Below are positions 38,501 to 51,812 of a stretch of DNA of 64,000 nucleotides, piece by piece. A program made the position numbers and the translations under genes. The notes under the pieces are model-generated. The model had not been told where the DNA came from, did no database searches, and worked only from the letters and a program-made list of their open reading frames with translations. Each line of letters opens with the position of its first letter. The stretch's first letter is position 1. This DNA is from Panonychus citri (taxonomy: Eukaryota > Arthropoda > Arachnida > Trombidiformes > Tetranychidae). The DNA lies in NCBI RefSeq assembly GCF_014898815.1, contig NW_026515454.1, positions 558,001-622,000 of the forward strand, written 5' to 3'.

Positions 38501-40280
38501 AATACACTTTTAGCGATCGTTGCTAAACCTTATAAACGTGATAAATTTGAAGTAAATGTTGACAATGTTGCCTATTTAACTGCACTGATACCGGTTTCTG
38601 AAGAGGTTCGAAGCCGATGTCATTTGAAACACAAAGTTCCCCGTCTCTCAAAAGAACCACCATCATCAAGAACTTACTCCATAGATACTCACCAACATTC
38701 CTCTTCTTTAAATGCGACCAATAGCCTAGTAAACGCAGAGGCAATCATGAAGAATCACGCTCATGTCCCACTCCACCAAACACCTTCATCAACTCCACTT
38801 CCCTCACCCTCCTCACTTTGCTCCAATCCAAGTCAAGCTTCAACCGTCGTCGCCAATTACAGTTTACAACCACTTCAGGCTAAATCCTCTCTCAATTCAA
38901 CTCTATCATCTTACCATTCACCTATGGGACGACGGCAAAAATCATGGGATAATTTAGATCATACATCATCTTTTAATACCGCTTCATCATCTGCGGCCAA
39001 TTCTCAAAATTCCCCTCGAGATTCCAAGTCGTGGAAAAGCTTGGACATTGATGCCATCAGTGCGAAACCTCAAATGCGAACGCAACGTTCCAGCTCCGTT
39101 CCAACTCCTAGGTCACAGAAAAGCCTTGACTCTTGTAGAGATAGATTTGGTTCTGAACTAATTAGACCAGATAAATCGACCGGTGGAACCTGTACCAGTG
39201 ATGGTAATGGAAGTAATAACAATGGAGATGGTAACAATTCAGATGATGAAACTGCTTTTTGTGAAAATGGTGAAAACCATCAACCGGTTGAACAAGAGAT
39301 TCGGAAAACTCAAGAAACTCGAGAATCAAGAGTATCAGTTTCCAATGAAGATAATGTTCTAATTGATCCTGAAGTCTTAACCGACTTTTCAACTCAAGCT
39401 TTAGTCCTCACAGTTCTGGTAAAATAATTTCAATTTTCTCCAAACTAATCAAATCAATTAATCAAATTGTTTCCTTCCTTTTACAGGCTACACTTGTCAG
39501 GAATACAACCGATGAAAATGAGATGAAAGTTCTATATGAATATTTAGCTGAAGCATCAATTGTTTTTCCAAAAGTTTTCCCTGTGATGTGAGTAATTTAT
39601 TTAGAAAAAAAAGTTCTGCATTGAATCAAGATTTTAATTACCAATCAAAATTGAATCATTTACATTTAGATATTCATTATTGGACTCGAAGATAACAAGT
39701 ATCCTGAATTTGTGTCATAATCAAGTTATCCTTAGTGCTGTACAAACAATCATTGAAAATATGATCGCTAATGAAGATACTGGACAACAGCAACTTCATT
39801 ATCTTCAAAGTAAGAATTTAAATCATTAATTGATTTCTAATTGTTAACTAATTTGTCTTTTCAATAATATTAAACTTTTTCTTTATACTTATTCTTATCT
39901 AAAAAACTTTAGCTTGCGGGTTTGCTGGTCTTTGGCGATTTGCTGGTCCATTTGCTAAATGTCAATCTAACTTGGATAATGCTGAACTTTTTGTCAATTG
40001 CCTTGAGGCTATGGTAGAAACTCATTTACCTGTTGATGAGGGAGATACTGGTGACATGATGAGCTATTCTAGTGGCTTATGTGTATCTACTGCATCTAAT
40101 TTATCAACTTCCCTTTCAAGTTTAGCAGTTAGTTCACCAACAGATAAAGATGCCAAAACAGCGGATTATCATCATATTAATTCTAGTTCATCTGGAAAAT
40201 TGAACGATTATCGTTCAAGGCATGCAGCACAATTAAGGAAACAAAGAAGTCTCAAAGTTAAAGATAGCGGAAATGGTTAA
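29599..40280 (+). CDS. Nf1: Neurofibromin, Ras GTPase-activating protein
   Basis: Cytoplasmic Ras-GAP that accelerates GTP hydrolysis on Ras. Thirteen coding exons with consistent phases: 29599-29658, 30302-30445, 30558-30728, 30852-30970, 31114-31843, 31963-32160, 32572-35117, 35197-35327, 35406-36112, 36197-39418, 39487-39587, 39670-39809, 39913-40280. They total about 2,878 aa (human about 2,820-2,840). The N-terminus resembles vertebrate NF1 (KFSLVISGLTQIL). The GAP domain holds the arginine-finger motif TLFRGNSLGSKI, with Arg near residue 1245, and FLRFINPAIVSPFEMGIVD. A Sec14-PH module follows (near 1540-1760: NADFLLYHVILTLRPYCHKPFELVVDF by parts). Then come a long HEAT-like region, a Ser/Asn-rich linker, and the C-terminal CGFAGLWRFAGPFAK block. 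Every border is canonical and no frameshift is needed. Its last exons are duplicated near 52.7-53.9 kb. Confidence 0.97.
32409..32556. repeat. 48-bp tandem repeat, three copies, NF1 intron 6
   Basis: The phrase CTTCATCTTTTAAATG recurs at 32417, 32465 and 32513, exactly 48 bp apart, with near-identical flanks. It lies immediately before the acceptor of the large NF1 exon and supplies its pyrimidine-rich tract. Because 48 is a multiple of three, the frame stays open through the repeat, which can mislead ORF-based annotation into extending the exon. Confidence 0.93.
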
Positions 40281-42531
40281 GGAGAAAATAACAATAACAA
40301 CAAAGATAATTAACCAGCCTGATTGTGTGTAAATTTATTGTAAATAAACGTAACGAAAATGAACCAAAACAAAGCCAAGCCAAAAGAAAGATTATCCGAA
40401 AAGAGACAAAACAATTAATAATAATTGTTTTTGGAGATGCAAAGAGTTTCTCATCCGAATTGAAGTCAACTATAAATCCAATAATCATTAGACTCTGATA
40501 GAAATGAAACAATCCAATTAAGATTTAATTTAATCTTTGCCATCATCATTTGTATCACTTGATGTTTCTCAACCTATGGACATCCATCCATAAATGGCTA
40601 TTCCTCTAAAGTTAATTTTTGTAAATAATCATCGTTTCTTTTTGTAAATCTAATAATTTACAAGATAATCTTGTATATTTTTCATGTACATACATCTAAT
40701 TATCCTTTTGGTCCCTCGTCCCTTGCCCCTTAAATGATAATTGTTAACCAAAACATTGATTCCTTATATTTACTGATCTGCAAAAACTTAATCATATAAG
40801 TTTGATCAAAGTTAACTTTAAGATCCTCTTCCTTCACAACTCTAGCATTTCTTGGTGTCAATGCATTTGGATTATTGTGTGTTCAGCATTTTCGTCATGA
40901 TTTTTATGATTTTTATCATTCACATTGAAACTGTTCATGTTTAGAATTATCATCTCCCAATGTCTCCCCTGTAAAATCTTATCCATCCTTAACTCTGATC
41001 ATATTATTTTCCATCTTCATTGTCATCCTTTTCAGCCTTTGAAGTTTCGTCTTTTTCTCCCCCATCTCAGCCATCATCCTATTTTTGTCTTCTAATATTA
41101 ATGTTGTATTTCCATGGGCTGAGAAAAACTGAAATTCTGTTATACATCCTCACCCTCTCTCTCACCCTCTCTCTCTCCCTTGAAATTTTGTATCTTGGAT
41201 ATTGTATCATTATTTTTATCATATTCAATTATTTGGATTCAACAAAAAAGCTTACGAAAGATATTGATTATCCAAGGAAAAACTAATCTCATAAGTGGAA
41301 CTGCCATCAAATGTTTTTTTTTTTCAATTAACTTATGATTCGGACAAACACCCAAAACCTTTTGATTACATACTCACCAATAAGTAACAATTTACTCACT
41401 GAGCGCAAAGAAAGGAAACAATTAAAGCCAAAGAATCGTGAAAAAAAAGTGACCTCAAGGACGAAGACAATTTGATAATTGATTGACCAATATTTATATA
41501 TCGATGGAGAGGAAAAGTTTGTTTTGTTTTTCTCGAGAAAGAAGATAATTTTGTTTTTGTTTAGTTCCAAAAACAATTCTAATTGTGTTCAACATTTACC
41601 AATGAAAATGGAAACAATAATAATCATCTAATTGTCTTTTCCCCTTTCTCACTCTCTATATAACCATTATTGTAATTAATTAATTGATCTCACAAGTTTT
41701 TCCCACCCGCAAACGACAACATAACGTTAATTTAGAAATGACAATATTTTATTCAACCAATTCAACTTGACAATTAACTACCAATCAAGATAGAGAGTTA
41801 TTATTATCAATGTTCACAAATCAAATTTTGCTACAATTGAAAACACACACACACACAGATAAACAATCAAATACACACAAACACATACAAAAACATTAAG
41901 TGTTACAATCATTGAATTAAAATTAATTGTTCAAAATTTTAAATTGTCTGAGAAAAATGTGAAAAAATCTCATTACCCAAACAAGATGAAGAAAAGTTTT
42001 CCTTTTACAATTGTTGTAAATTTAAATAATTTCCTTTTGTGTTCAAATTTGTAACTAATTGTCTCTCATTCTAATTGTTAAATTAAAAATTAATTATTTT
42101 TCTCAAATTCAATCAACTAATTAACACTACCGATTGTCCAGCCATCTACCGGTAAGAATGGGAACTAATTTTTGTATCCATTGGAATTGAAATTTGTAAA
42201 CAAAAATGAAACGATCAAAATTTTTTGGTCAACTTGAGTAACTATTGTTTTTATTTGTTTACAATTAAATAAATTAATTAATTAGAATAATTTTAACTTT
42301 TAATTTTCATCTTTAACATTATCTCCATTGAGTTTGTGATCAAGTGATGGTAGAATTGTTATCAATAACTGTTGATTATCTGCTTTTAACTTTCCATTTT
42401 CAAGTGTCTTCTTAAAATCTATGTAAGTGAATTGTCATTTTTTTGTTATATTGGAAAACATTAAATTGATAAAATTTATTTTTCTTGTTTAATCTGTTGA
42501 TTGTTGTTTCAGATTTTGATTATTAAACAGA
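40281..42531. other. NF1 3' UTR and SLC27A leader region
   Basis: A polyadenylation signal AATAAA lies at 40343-40348, about 65 bp after the NF1 stop codon. The rest is AT-rich with CT and CA tracts (near 41157 and 41845). Near the right end, a CTACCG-GTAAGA donor (GT at 42152) and TTGTTTCAG acceptor (AG at 42511-42512) probably border a 5' UTR intron of SLC27A; both sites are kept in the downstream duplicate. Small open frames here are not supported. Confidence 0.6.
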
Positions 42532-45074
42532 ATGGTTGTTCAACAAACTGGTAAATCACTTGGATTTATTGCTAAATTGATTAATTATGGTAAAATTTTC
42601 CGCCTTACCTTTAGACGTGATTTCAAGTGAGTGAAAAATTTTCATTTTCATCATTTAATATTAACTTTTGATTATTTTTTTCAAGGTTTTCCGATTCTTT
42701 GATTTATCTATATTTGTTTTGATTTAATTCTCTCTCTTTTTCTGGTTAATTAAATTACATTTTCATCTTTTTAGAGGTTCACGAGTCCTTGTCTCGGCCA
42801 ATGTCAAACTCTGGATGCTCCGTAAGGCCAATGCAACGGTACCCGCCATGTTTACCACAATCGCCAAGAAGAATGAAAATAAAACAGCCCTAATTTACCA
42901 GGGAAAAGTTTGGACTTTCAAGGAATTGGATCAATTTTCTAATCGAATAGCACAAACCTGCATATCCGCTGGTTACAAACCTGGAGATGAAATCGCTCTG
43001 TTAATGGAAAATCGGCCAGAATTTGTTGGTATCTGGATGGGATTAGCGAAAGCCGGATTAACCACCGCTCTTCTCAACACTAATCTCAAATCAACTACAC
43101 TTTTACATTCAATAAGTGTAATTAAAACTCGAGCGTTAATATATGACTCGGTACTAGAACCAGGTAAGCTGATGACAAACAATTAATTGATTCTTGTTTC
43201 GATTTCCGATTAGCTTAATTTTACAAAACTGACGTTTGTCTATGTTGATCTTTTTTTCCTTCTTCTCATAATCTCAAGTATCTTTATGTTTGTGCTCTTG
43301 ACTTTTGTTACCTGTTGTTTTTTTTATTTCTAACTGTAGAGTCGATTGATTTACCTGGAAATCAGAATTAATTGTTTGTATGTCTTTGAACTATAGATAA
43401 TAATTTGTTTAATCTTTTAATTTTTCTAACTAATTTGATGGATGATTTTTTTTTCTTTCATGTTTTTCTCTCTCTTATATTCTTGTAGTTGTTAAAGACT
43501 TGATGAAATTACTTCCAACTGATAATCGTATCGATATTTACTCTTATGGTGCTGATTCCTCCAAATCTAGTGATCAAAGTGATGACAGGACAATTAAATT
43601 GGAATCAAAACTTGCATCTTCAAGTGATCAACCTGTTAACTATAAGGGAAACTTTACTGGTAATTTAATTTGTTTTGCTGTTTCGTTTTTATTTCCAAAT
43701 GTACATTTGGATCATATTGAGGAGAGAAAATTATCATTTTGATTGTTTCATTTATTCAGATCGATTGTTGTACATTTACACTTCGGGAACCACTGGACTA
43801 CCAAAAGCAGCGATCATTACAAATGCCAGATTCTTTGTTTTCGGCTATGGAATCCATAAGATCATGGGAATGACATCGAAAGATATTCTTTATACTCCAC
43901 TTCCACTCTATCATTTTGCCGGTGGCGTTTTAGGAATGAGCCAATGTTTACTTTATGGTACAACGATTGTCCTTAGGAATAAATTCTCAGCGAAACATTT
44001 CTGGCCAGATTGCCAAGAGAACGGCGTAACTGTTAGTACAATTGACCTCATTCAACTTATTATCGAATTATATATTTCTCTATAACCATTTTCCATTTTC
44101 CATCTAATCAACAGGTCGCTCAATATATCGGTGAAATTGCTCGTTATCTTCTCGCATTACCGCCAAGTGAAAGTGACCGCAATCATAAGGTCAGATGTGT
44201 TTATGGTAACAGTTTCCGTCCATCTTTATGGAATGAGTTTCTACAACGATTCGGTGTTGGTCAAATTGTTGAATTTTACGGAGCCACCGAGGGTAATTCG
44301 AGTACCGTTAATTTTGATAATCGTGAAGGATCATGTGGATTCATTTCCGTCCTGTTACCCCAATGGTTACTTAAAAGGTTATATCCCGTTATGTTGATCC
44401 ATGTTGACCCGGAAACAGGGGAGCCGATTCGTAATTCCCAAGGATTATGTGAGAAATGTCAACCCGGTGAAGTTGGTCAATTGGTTGGATTAATTAAATC
44501 TAAAAATCCAATTAAACGATTTGATGGTTATGCTGATTCAAAAGCTACTGAGAAGAAAATTATTTCCGATGTTTTTAAAAAAGGTGATTCCTATTATGCC
44601 TCAGGTGATTTACTTTATATGGATGAACTTGGATACTTTTATTTTAAAGATCGGACCGGTGATACTTATAGATGGAAGGGAGAAAATGTTTCCACCGGTG
44701 AGGTTGAAGGTGTTATCGATTCCTTAACCAATCATGCTGATGTTGTTGCCTTTGGTGTTCTTGTACCAGGTCATGAAGGTAGAGCGGGAATGGTTGCAAT
44801 CGGAGATAAAACCAGATCAATTGATCTTAAATCGCTGCTAATTAAGATGAAGAAAGAGTTACCTCATTATGCTATTCCAGTTTTCATACGATTAACTAGC
44901 GACATTGAGGTAACATCGACCTTTAAAATGCCAAAAGTGGCCCTTAAAAAAGAGGGTTATGACCTTAACCTAATTCGCGATCCAATCTATATATTAGATT
45001 GGAAAAATGAAGAGTACAAAAGATTAGATGAAAATTTATATCAATCAATACTTAACGGTAATTTTAAATTCTAA
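42532..45074 (+). CDS. SLC27A: Long-chain fatty acid transport protein (SLC27A/FATP), acyl-CoA synthetase family
   Basis: Membrane-associated fatty-acid uptake and very-long-chain acyl-CoA synthetase, which couples ATP, fatty acid and CoA. Exons 42532-42626, 42775-43163, 43489-43659, 43760-44031 and 44115-45074 join in phase to 628 aa (human FATP4 643 aa). The protein has a hydrophobic N-terminus, then the AMP-binding signature YIYTSGTTGLPKAA in the fourth exon. YIGEIARYLL, VEFYGATEGN and the FATP-specific block FKDRTGDTYRWKGENVST EVE-type sequence follow, all expected of an active enzyme. Splice borders are canonical except for a weak GTTAGT donor on exon 4. Which vertebrate paralogue (FATP1 or FATP4) it matches best cannot be settled by eye. 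Its first exon is duplicated and broken at 55.35 kb. Confidence 0.95.
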
Positions 45075-46411
45075 ACCCAATTGTTAACCCATTAATCTTT
45101 ATTATTATGACAGTTTAAGGTTCCTAAAATTAACCAACATTAATTGTATTTTTGTTTGTGTTTCCTTCCTATTTTTCTTGCCTTTTGACAAACAAAGATA
45201 ATTTTCACTTTTTCTATTCCTTCAAAATCACAAGTAAATTGTTAATTAAATCAATTAAATTGTCGACGATTGTGATCCTCAACTTTTGAAAAGTTGAGTT
45301 TTCTAAACCATGTTAAACTAATTCCATCCAATCGTTTCAATTATCTCGCGAGTTATAATCACACTGATATTTATCATTTAATCATCATATTAATTTACTT
45401 CAATTAATAATCTTTTCTGGTTTCAATCACATAAATGATTGTGAAAACTTGAGTAAAAATGAACTTTTCAGGTTTAATTAAGAATCCTAAGTGGAACTTT
45501 TTGTATTCTTTCACATGGTGACCTTAAAATGACCTCAATAACCTTGAAAATTAGTAAGGAAAGGAAAAATAATTCCTTTCCTTACTAATTTGATCCAAAT
45601 TTGATTATGAGATGAGATTTTAATTGATTAATTACCTTCATTCCAAACAATTAACTAATAATTAGTGATTACAATCGTGATCGTAATTCGTTGATTTGAT
45701 TAAACCGCCAATCGATCAGCTGAAAACTTCACGTCATCACTTATCTTCTCTTTAATCTCCTTCTCATCTTTTCTCTCTCTCTCTCTTCTCCCTTATTCTT
45801 GATGAAAAGTTTGTTGTTGTTTCTTTATGTATGGAAAAACCTGATATGTATGATCTTTTTTGATATTATTTTCTTCTCATTAAATCCATCGATTGCTTGG
45901 ATACAATTCACAATTAATCTCTAATTGTTAATCACCCGAACAACAAACTCACCAACAAAATCCACTTGTTGAACCTTCCAATTAGTAGTGATAAAGAAAA
46001 CTACCCAAGTAATTAACTTTAATTTCTTTTGGTGTTGTTGTTTTCCTTTAGTATCCATACTATGTTAATCTCTCATTGATTTCTTCGTGTTTCCATCAAT
46101 AATCATTAAATCCCCTTAATCTTTGGATTATCTTCCATAATTTTAACTCCTAAAGTGTTGATCCTTTTTGTTTTACTTTTCTCTCTCTCTCTCTCTCTCT
46201 CTCTCAACTGTTTTTCCTTCAAAACAATCAGCTGGGCCTTGGATTTGATAAAAAACACTGTGGACAAATTAACTTGGATTATTATGATGTTTGTGAACAA
46301 TTAACCAACACTAGCAACATAAGAATCAATTTAAATTTTTTTCCAACAGTTAATTGTGTTCATCACTTTAAATTAATGGCTATGAAATACGTTATTACAA
46401 CTTTAATCTAG
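45075..46411. other. SLC27A 3' flank and left part of island
   Basis: AT-rich spacer. The piece 45674-45729 is repeated exactly at 55425-55480. CT tracts lie near 45775 and at 46180-46204. If the NACHT/WD gene has more 5' exons they should be here, but I could not find one encoding the usual start of that family. Confidence 0.55.
45548..45591. repeat. Perfect 19-bp inverted repeat with 6-nt loop
   Basis: Left arm 45548-45566 reads AAATTAGTAAGGAAAGGAA; right arm 45573-45591 is its exact reverse complement. The loop AAATAA is too short for a typical microRNA precursor. It may be the remnant of a small inverted-repeat element or a snap-back duplication. Confidence 0.9.
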
Positions 46412-49400
46412 ATCATCTTTATATCTATGATGATGATCATCGTTATAAAGAAATATGTCTCAACAGTCTTGAATATCTTAGAGAAAGAGGGAGATTAATA
46501 CCACTGGTGAGTAGAGATCAACATGATTCCATGATAAACATTAGGTTTTCCATGTCATTTATTGACCTCTTATTCTTGTTCTTCTTTCTTATTTCAGATT
46601 ATTTTAGATGGAGAACCAGAAAAAAGGTTATTATCCAGAACTATTGATGAATCAACTTTTAATCAGATGATTGCTCAGTGTGATGAATCAACCAAACAGC
46701 TAATTGAGAAATGGTATTATAAAGATTCAAATCAGGAGCCAACCAGTTATGTGCTTCACCCAATCAGCAAACATTTACCTTGTTTCAAGAGCCATTCGTC
46801 AGACGAGAGGAAAAAAGCTCTTGAAAGTTGGTATAATGAATCCAAGGTGATAATTGACGTTCTATTGAATGAAACCAATCGAAAGACCAACGAAGACTTA
46901 ATTACATCGATAATTTGTGAAGAAATCAAATTTATAGCTGATGATACCAATGGAATGAACAAGAATACTTTGTTAATTCGTTTGGCACAATTAGCCCAAT
47001 TTTCATCTAGTTCTCAAAGTGGAATGAATAAAATTGAGGATAATATCTCAACGAATCGTAAACTTCTTGCTCCGGCGGGAAGCGCTGATCTTGACCAAGT
47101 TGCAGTTGATACTGAGATCACTAATTTCTTTGGTGAAAATTTCAAAAAATTAGCTGAATTAGCTATTGAGGAAGAGTTTGCTGCTGATTCAATTAAAAAA
47201 TTCTCAGAGATTGATAACAATTTATTCATTGAATTAGTTCATCAAAATAATCATCGTCATTCTTTGGATAAACATTATATTGGTAGAGAGTCTTTTTTAC
47301 AGCAAATACAATTTTACATTTGCTCACCTTCACGAACACCACTAATCATCCATGGACCAAGAGGATCGGGCAAATCATTTTTACTCTCTCGTGCGTCTTT
47401 TAATTGTAGCTACTGGTCACCAACAACGGTCATTATTTACCGTTCAATTGGACTAACATGTGAATCTCTGACTGTTGAACAAACACTTGAAGCATTTGTG
47501 AACAACTGTGTATGCTTTATGGGGAACATATAAGTTTCGCTTCTGAAATCGCTTTGAGACCAAAAGAGACATTAATCAAATTATTATCTAAATCAAACGA
47601 GGAGAGACCGCTAGCAATCATTATCGATGGTGTTGATCAATTTGCTGATTATAATTGGATTAACTTTGAAGTTTGGTTGCATGATGAGCTTCCTGCTTTC
47701 GTAAAAGTTATTCTTGCCATGACGAATGATAATTGTTTGGATAAATTTAAATCTATTGGAAAAGTCGAGTGTTTAGATATTTCTAGTATCACTTTAAATG
47801 AAATGGAGCGAATCTTAGATGTCACCTTACAAAGTAAATCAAGAAAAATCAGTGAAACCCAAAGGGAATTTGCATGTAAGCAAATGAAAGAAGTGGGCAC
47901 ACCTTTTTACGCACAAGTTTTATCTCTCAGACTGTCAGAAATACAATCAACTACTCATCCTGATGAAATAAATGATATTGGAAACATTGAATCAACTATA
48001 CTCTCATTCATAAATCAACTCGGTCATATTATTGAACCTCCCTTGATGGCAGCCATAATAACAACACTTTCCTCAACAAGATATGGTATATCTGATGCCG
48101 AGGTGATGGACATTATTTTCAAGAGTCAATCATTACGAGATTTATTTTACACCAAATGTATCCTCCTTTCCATATTCATTCTGGTCTCTGATACGTTTCA
48201 AGTTATCACATTTTATCACAACCAAATCGGACGATTCATTGATTAACTTCAAAACTCGTCAAATTGCAACGATCGTTGGTAAATATACCCAAAAGTGGAA
48301 AGATGTCACTCGATTGAGTCAAGACGAAATGTTGAACTATTTCAACATTAATCCTGATGATTTACTCGCAAGTCAACATTTCTTAGGGGGCGAAGCTTTA
48401 ACAAACCAATGGCCCAATCGTAGAAAAGCTCAAGAATTGGGTTACCTGAAGATGAATTTGAATGTAGATGATTTATCTTCATTCGTTGAAAACTATTGTC
48501 TCAATTTGAAATGGATTTGTTTTAAATTGCTGGTATGTGATCCTTTCCAATTACTGGAGGATTTAGAACTTGTCAAATCAATTTGTAGGAAAAGATCTCA
48601 ACCATTAGATGGGATAACTAATAGTGATAATAATGTTAAACAAGAAAATGTCGAAAAATTTTCAAGTGATCTCTCAATTCTCATTCACACCATCATGATC
48701 TCAGCTTATCCTCTCCGATACCATGGATTGCAAGTTATCTCACAAATCTACTCTCGACTCAACTCATTTCTAGGTGAACCAATAAACAATCAACATTCAA
48801 CTTGTTCCTCTTCACCTCCACCATTAACATCCACCTCCGACAAAGTGAGCGATTTGGCTAAAAAATATCCAAAGGCTGCCAATATTGTGGTGTCATGTAA
48901 AAAACCATTCGTACCAAGTTTATTGCCTCTGAATACTCAATTTATGGCAGTTAAAAGCAATATTTTTGCTGATGAGACTAATGAATCAGGTACTTCAACG
49001 ATCAATTCTGGACAATCAGGATCTGGTGATGGTTTAATTGAGGAAAGTTTTTACCAATATGATCAAATCTTTCTAATTAAAGGAAACGATGCTCATGTAA
49101 TCACACTTTCAACTGGTCGAGGAGAAATAAGTGTTTGGAATATTGCCAAATCGAAACCTATTCGTGTTTTGAATGGAATCAATCAACCCAAAGATTTACG
49201 AATGATTGATCAATATCGAGCTGTTGTTCTCTGTAATCGTGATTTAAGAATCTATAATCTAGACGAAGGATCGCTGGTAATCAAATTAAAAGGAGTCATG
49301 AATCAAAAGATGCCCTTTTTTGGGCTTCACAGTGACAATTATCTTGTTGCTTTATCACGTAATCGAATGTATGTTAATATGCAAAGTCTTAAAACCGGAG

Positions 49401-50395
49401 ATTTAGAGACAACATTTAAAGTCGGCGAGGATCGATTCCTTAATAGTCTTCTTGTCAGTGCCAATGGGAATATTTGTGTTTGCGGTGATGAAACTCAGAA
49501 GCCTTTCCCTCTTCTTGTTTGGGATTTGATTAATCGTAAACTCATTTACGATCTGAGGATTCCTCACCATGAATTTATCACGAAATTGTCTGCAATTAGT
49601 GATGATGGACATTATGTAGTCTGTGTGAGCAAGGTAATCAATCAATGTTCATCTTATAGATAATTCAATTCTCATCTAATCTGATGTTTTTTTTTGTCTT
49701 TAGGAACTCAACTCTACTTCACCAAATTTCATCATAGTCTACGATCTTCAGAGTGGTACATTATTCAAAAAATGGAAACCTGATTGTAACACTGTTAGCA
49801 TAACAATTTCATCAAGTGCTTCGTGCGTAATTAATTGTACGGAAACAGCTCTCATTTTGGTGTGGGATCTTTCAACTGGAGCTAAAGGTAATCAAATGAA
49901 TTTCCTTGTGACAGAAATTCAGATCATGTTGACATTTTTTATTTAACTAATTTGTTCTCTCACTGACTCTAGACTCACTCTTCAGGGTCATATCGCCTCT
50001 GTAGATATATTACAAGTTGATGAGAAAGGAAAAACTTTACTTTCTTATGACTCAACCGGAAAAGATTTAAGTATTAGGCTTTGGGATTTGGAAAATGGTA
50101 AGAAAATTTTATCGACCTGTTAATCTTACTGAATAATACATAATCTTATCTAATCTTCATCTTCTTGTCAGGTTCCTGTTTAGCTGTTTTTACACCTGAT
50201 CAGCCACTGAGCTGCTGTCAATTATCTCGTAATGGTAAAAGTGTTGTCGTTTGTTTAACTGATTCACCAAAACTTCACACTTTGATCCTTTGTCACAATT
50301 CAACACCAGAAGATGAAGTTTCTTCACTGGAATCATCTACCTATGGATCCCCTGACAAGGAATATCAAGAGTTTGATCTTTCAAATGATGCTTAA
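46412..50395 (+). pseudogene. NACHT and WD-repeat (NWD-type) gene, apparently frameshifted
   Basis: Relative of NWD1/NWD2: an N-terminal conserved region, a NACHT/AAA NTPase and C-terminal WD40 repeats, usually a scaffold or sensor-type ATPase. Visible exons: 46412-46506, 46598 to 49633 (with two frame breaks), 49704-49887, 49973-50097 and 50172-50395. Seen are LIEKWYYKDSN and YVLHPISKHLP, Walker A GPRGSGKS (47354-47377), Walker B IIIDGVDQF (near 47620), FYHNQIGRF, and WD units such as VWDLSTGAK, TLQGHIASV and IRLWDLENG. Frame breaks: about one base missing near 47511, one extra near 48243, and one missing at the 49973 acceptor. The family's usual N-terminal start is not found upstream. Neighbouring NF1 needs no corrections over 2,800 codons, so decay is likelier than poor sequence, but assembly error is not excluded. 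Confidence 0.75.
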
Positions 50396-51609
50396 AATTC
50401 AGCAAATTAAGTTTACTCCTCAACTCCAGGCTCCTTTTCACCTTTTGTCAAGTTAATCTGATTACCCACCAAGCATCATGAATGAATCAAAATGAATATT
50501 ACATCTTTCAAGGCTTTTCATTGACCTTTCATGCACTTTTTTCACTTATCATCTCAATCATCATGAATTTATAGCATTTGAAAAGAGTAAAAAAGACGAT
50601 TCGTCAAAATTGTCACTTCTTTTTTCTTCTCATCATTTATCAATTTCAATTCTAGACTTGAAATTAGTTCAAAAATCACCATAACATATACATGATCCTT
50701 CAGAGGAGCTCATCCTTTTTTCGTCTCTCTATTAATAACTTGAGTTATTCATTCATTAATAATAATAACCTCTCGATTTCTGTTGACTGGATGGAGATAA
50801 AACTGTGCTCCAATTTATCATCATTTTCTTATCATAATCAAAGCCAATCACCATCATCATTGTCCAAATTACCAAATGTAATCAACCAGCTCCTCACCTG
50901 AACCTCAAACAAGTGTGATGATCATCCGACTTAATAACATCTAATCATATCCATACAACTCAAATGGTGGATCAAATCAAATCAAATACAAAGCTACAAG
51001 TAGTTAACTAAATGATAAAATGTATAAGCATGCAACTGATCACAATTGATTTATATTATAAACATTTCAATTGTAAATATCTAATAATAAGTAATTATGA
51101 AATATTGCTTGAAAACAAAACAACCAAATGAAATTGTAATCGAAACAAAATTGATTAAGATAATTGTTATGATTATTAATAAGCCGAACTTTAATCCTAT
51201 CATGAGATGCAAGCGTTGAACAAATGATTAATGAAATTGACTATCACAATCAGTTAATCAATATGAGACCATAATGAAATGAGATGATTTTCAAAGTCCA
51301 ATCCTCTTGAAACAATTTCCATCTCATTGAATCAGATCAATGGTAAAGGTCAATCAAAGCAAAAGTTGTTTGGGCTCAGAGCACTTACTCCACCTCCCAG
51401 TTACCTGTTCTTTACCTAATCTATTAATGAGAATTTTAATTGATGATGATAATGAAACTAATGATGACGCAAGTCATGAATTTACACTCAGACTCACTTG
51501 GAACATGATATTTCCACTTTTCATCTTCCTTTTCTTCATCATCCACGCGTCCTCTGGTGGACTTTAGTCAGTTAGATGATCAAATTTGACCTTCTCACTT
51601 GATATATTG

Positions 51610-51611
<2 letters not shown>

Positions 51612-51646
<35 letters not shown>
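51612..51646. repeat. (TC)n microsatellite
   Basis: About 17 uninterrupted TC units, among the longest dinucleotide runs in the window, roughly 175 bp upstream of the panC start. Confidence 0.92.
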
Positions 51647-51649
<3 letters not shown>

Positions 51650-51810
51650 AAATATTGTATTAACTTTAAACGATCAATTTACCTCGAGTTAATTTTGATT
51701 CCTTTTTGTTACCTTATTGTTATGAGAACGAGAAAAACTTGATTCGTCTCAATATTGTCTCTCTTTTTTTCCTCTGTTTGTTTTGGTTTCTTTTGCTCTC
51801 TCTTGATCAC

Positions 51811-51812
51811 AG
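51811..51812 (+). promoter_or_regulatory. Putative 5' UTR splice acceptor of panC
   Basis: A long pyrimidine-rich run ends in TTGATCACAG, ten bases before the panC ATG. It has the form of a strong 3' splice site and suggests panC is transcribed with a spliced host-type leader. The matching donor was not identified. Confidence 0.45.

Larger units (their letters stand above)
38975..45729 (+). repeat. Segmental duplication, source copy
   Basis: This block contains the NF1 3' end, the spacer, all of SLC27A and 0.65 kb beyond it. Five collinear pieces of it recur downstream at 52721-55480: 38975-39569, 39732-40581, 41217-41590, 41728-42597 and 45674-45729. The intervening parts are absent from the second copy. 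This copy holds intact genes, so I treat it as the original. Confidence 0.92.

Noticed and set aside
39162..39392. Minus-strand ORF repeated at 52899-53129
   Set aside because: Antisense shadow of the NF1 exon 10 coding sequence in both copies.
41020..41286. 88-codon plus-strand ORF between NF1 and SLC27A
   Set aside because: Low-complexity Leu/Ser/Phe composition, CT-tract derived, and much of it is deleted in the otherwise well-kept duplicate.
41328..41576. 82-codon minus-strand ORF, repeated at 54284-54532
   Set aside because: Its presence twice is explained by the segmental duplication, not by coding constraint; no recognisable similarity.
45548..45591. microRNA precursor
   Set aside because: Perfect pairing with a 6-nt loop and 19-bp arms is too short for a standard animal pre-miRNA.
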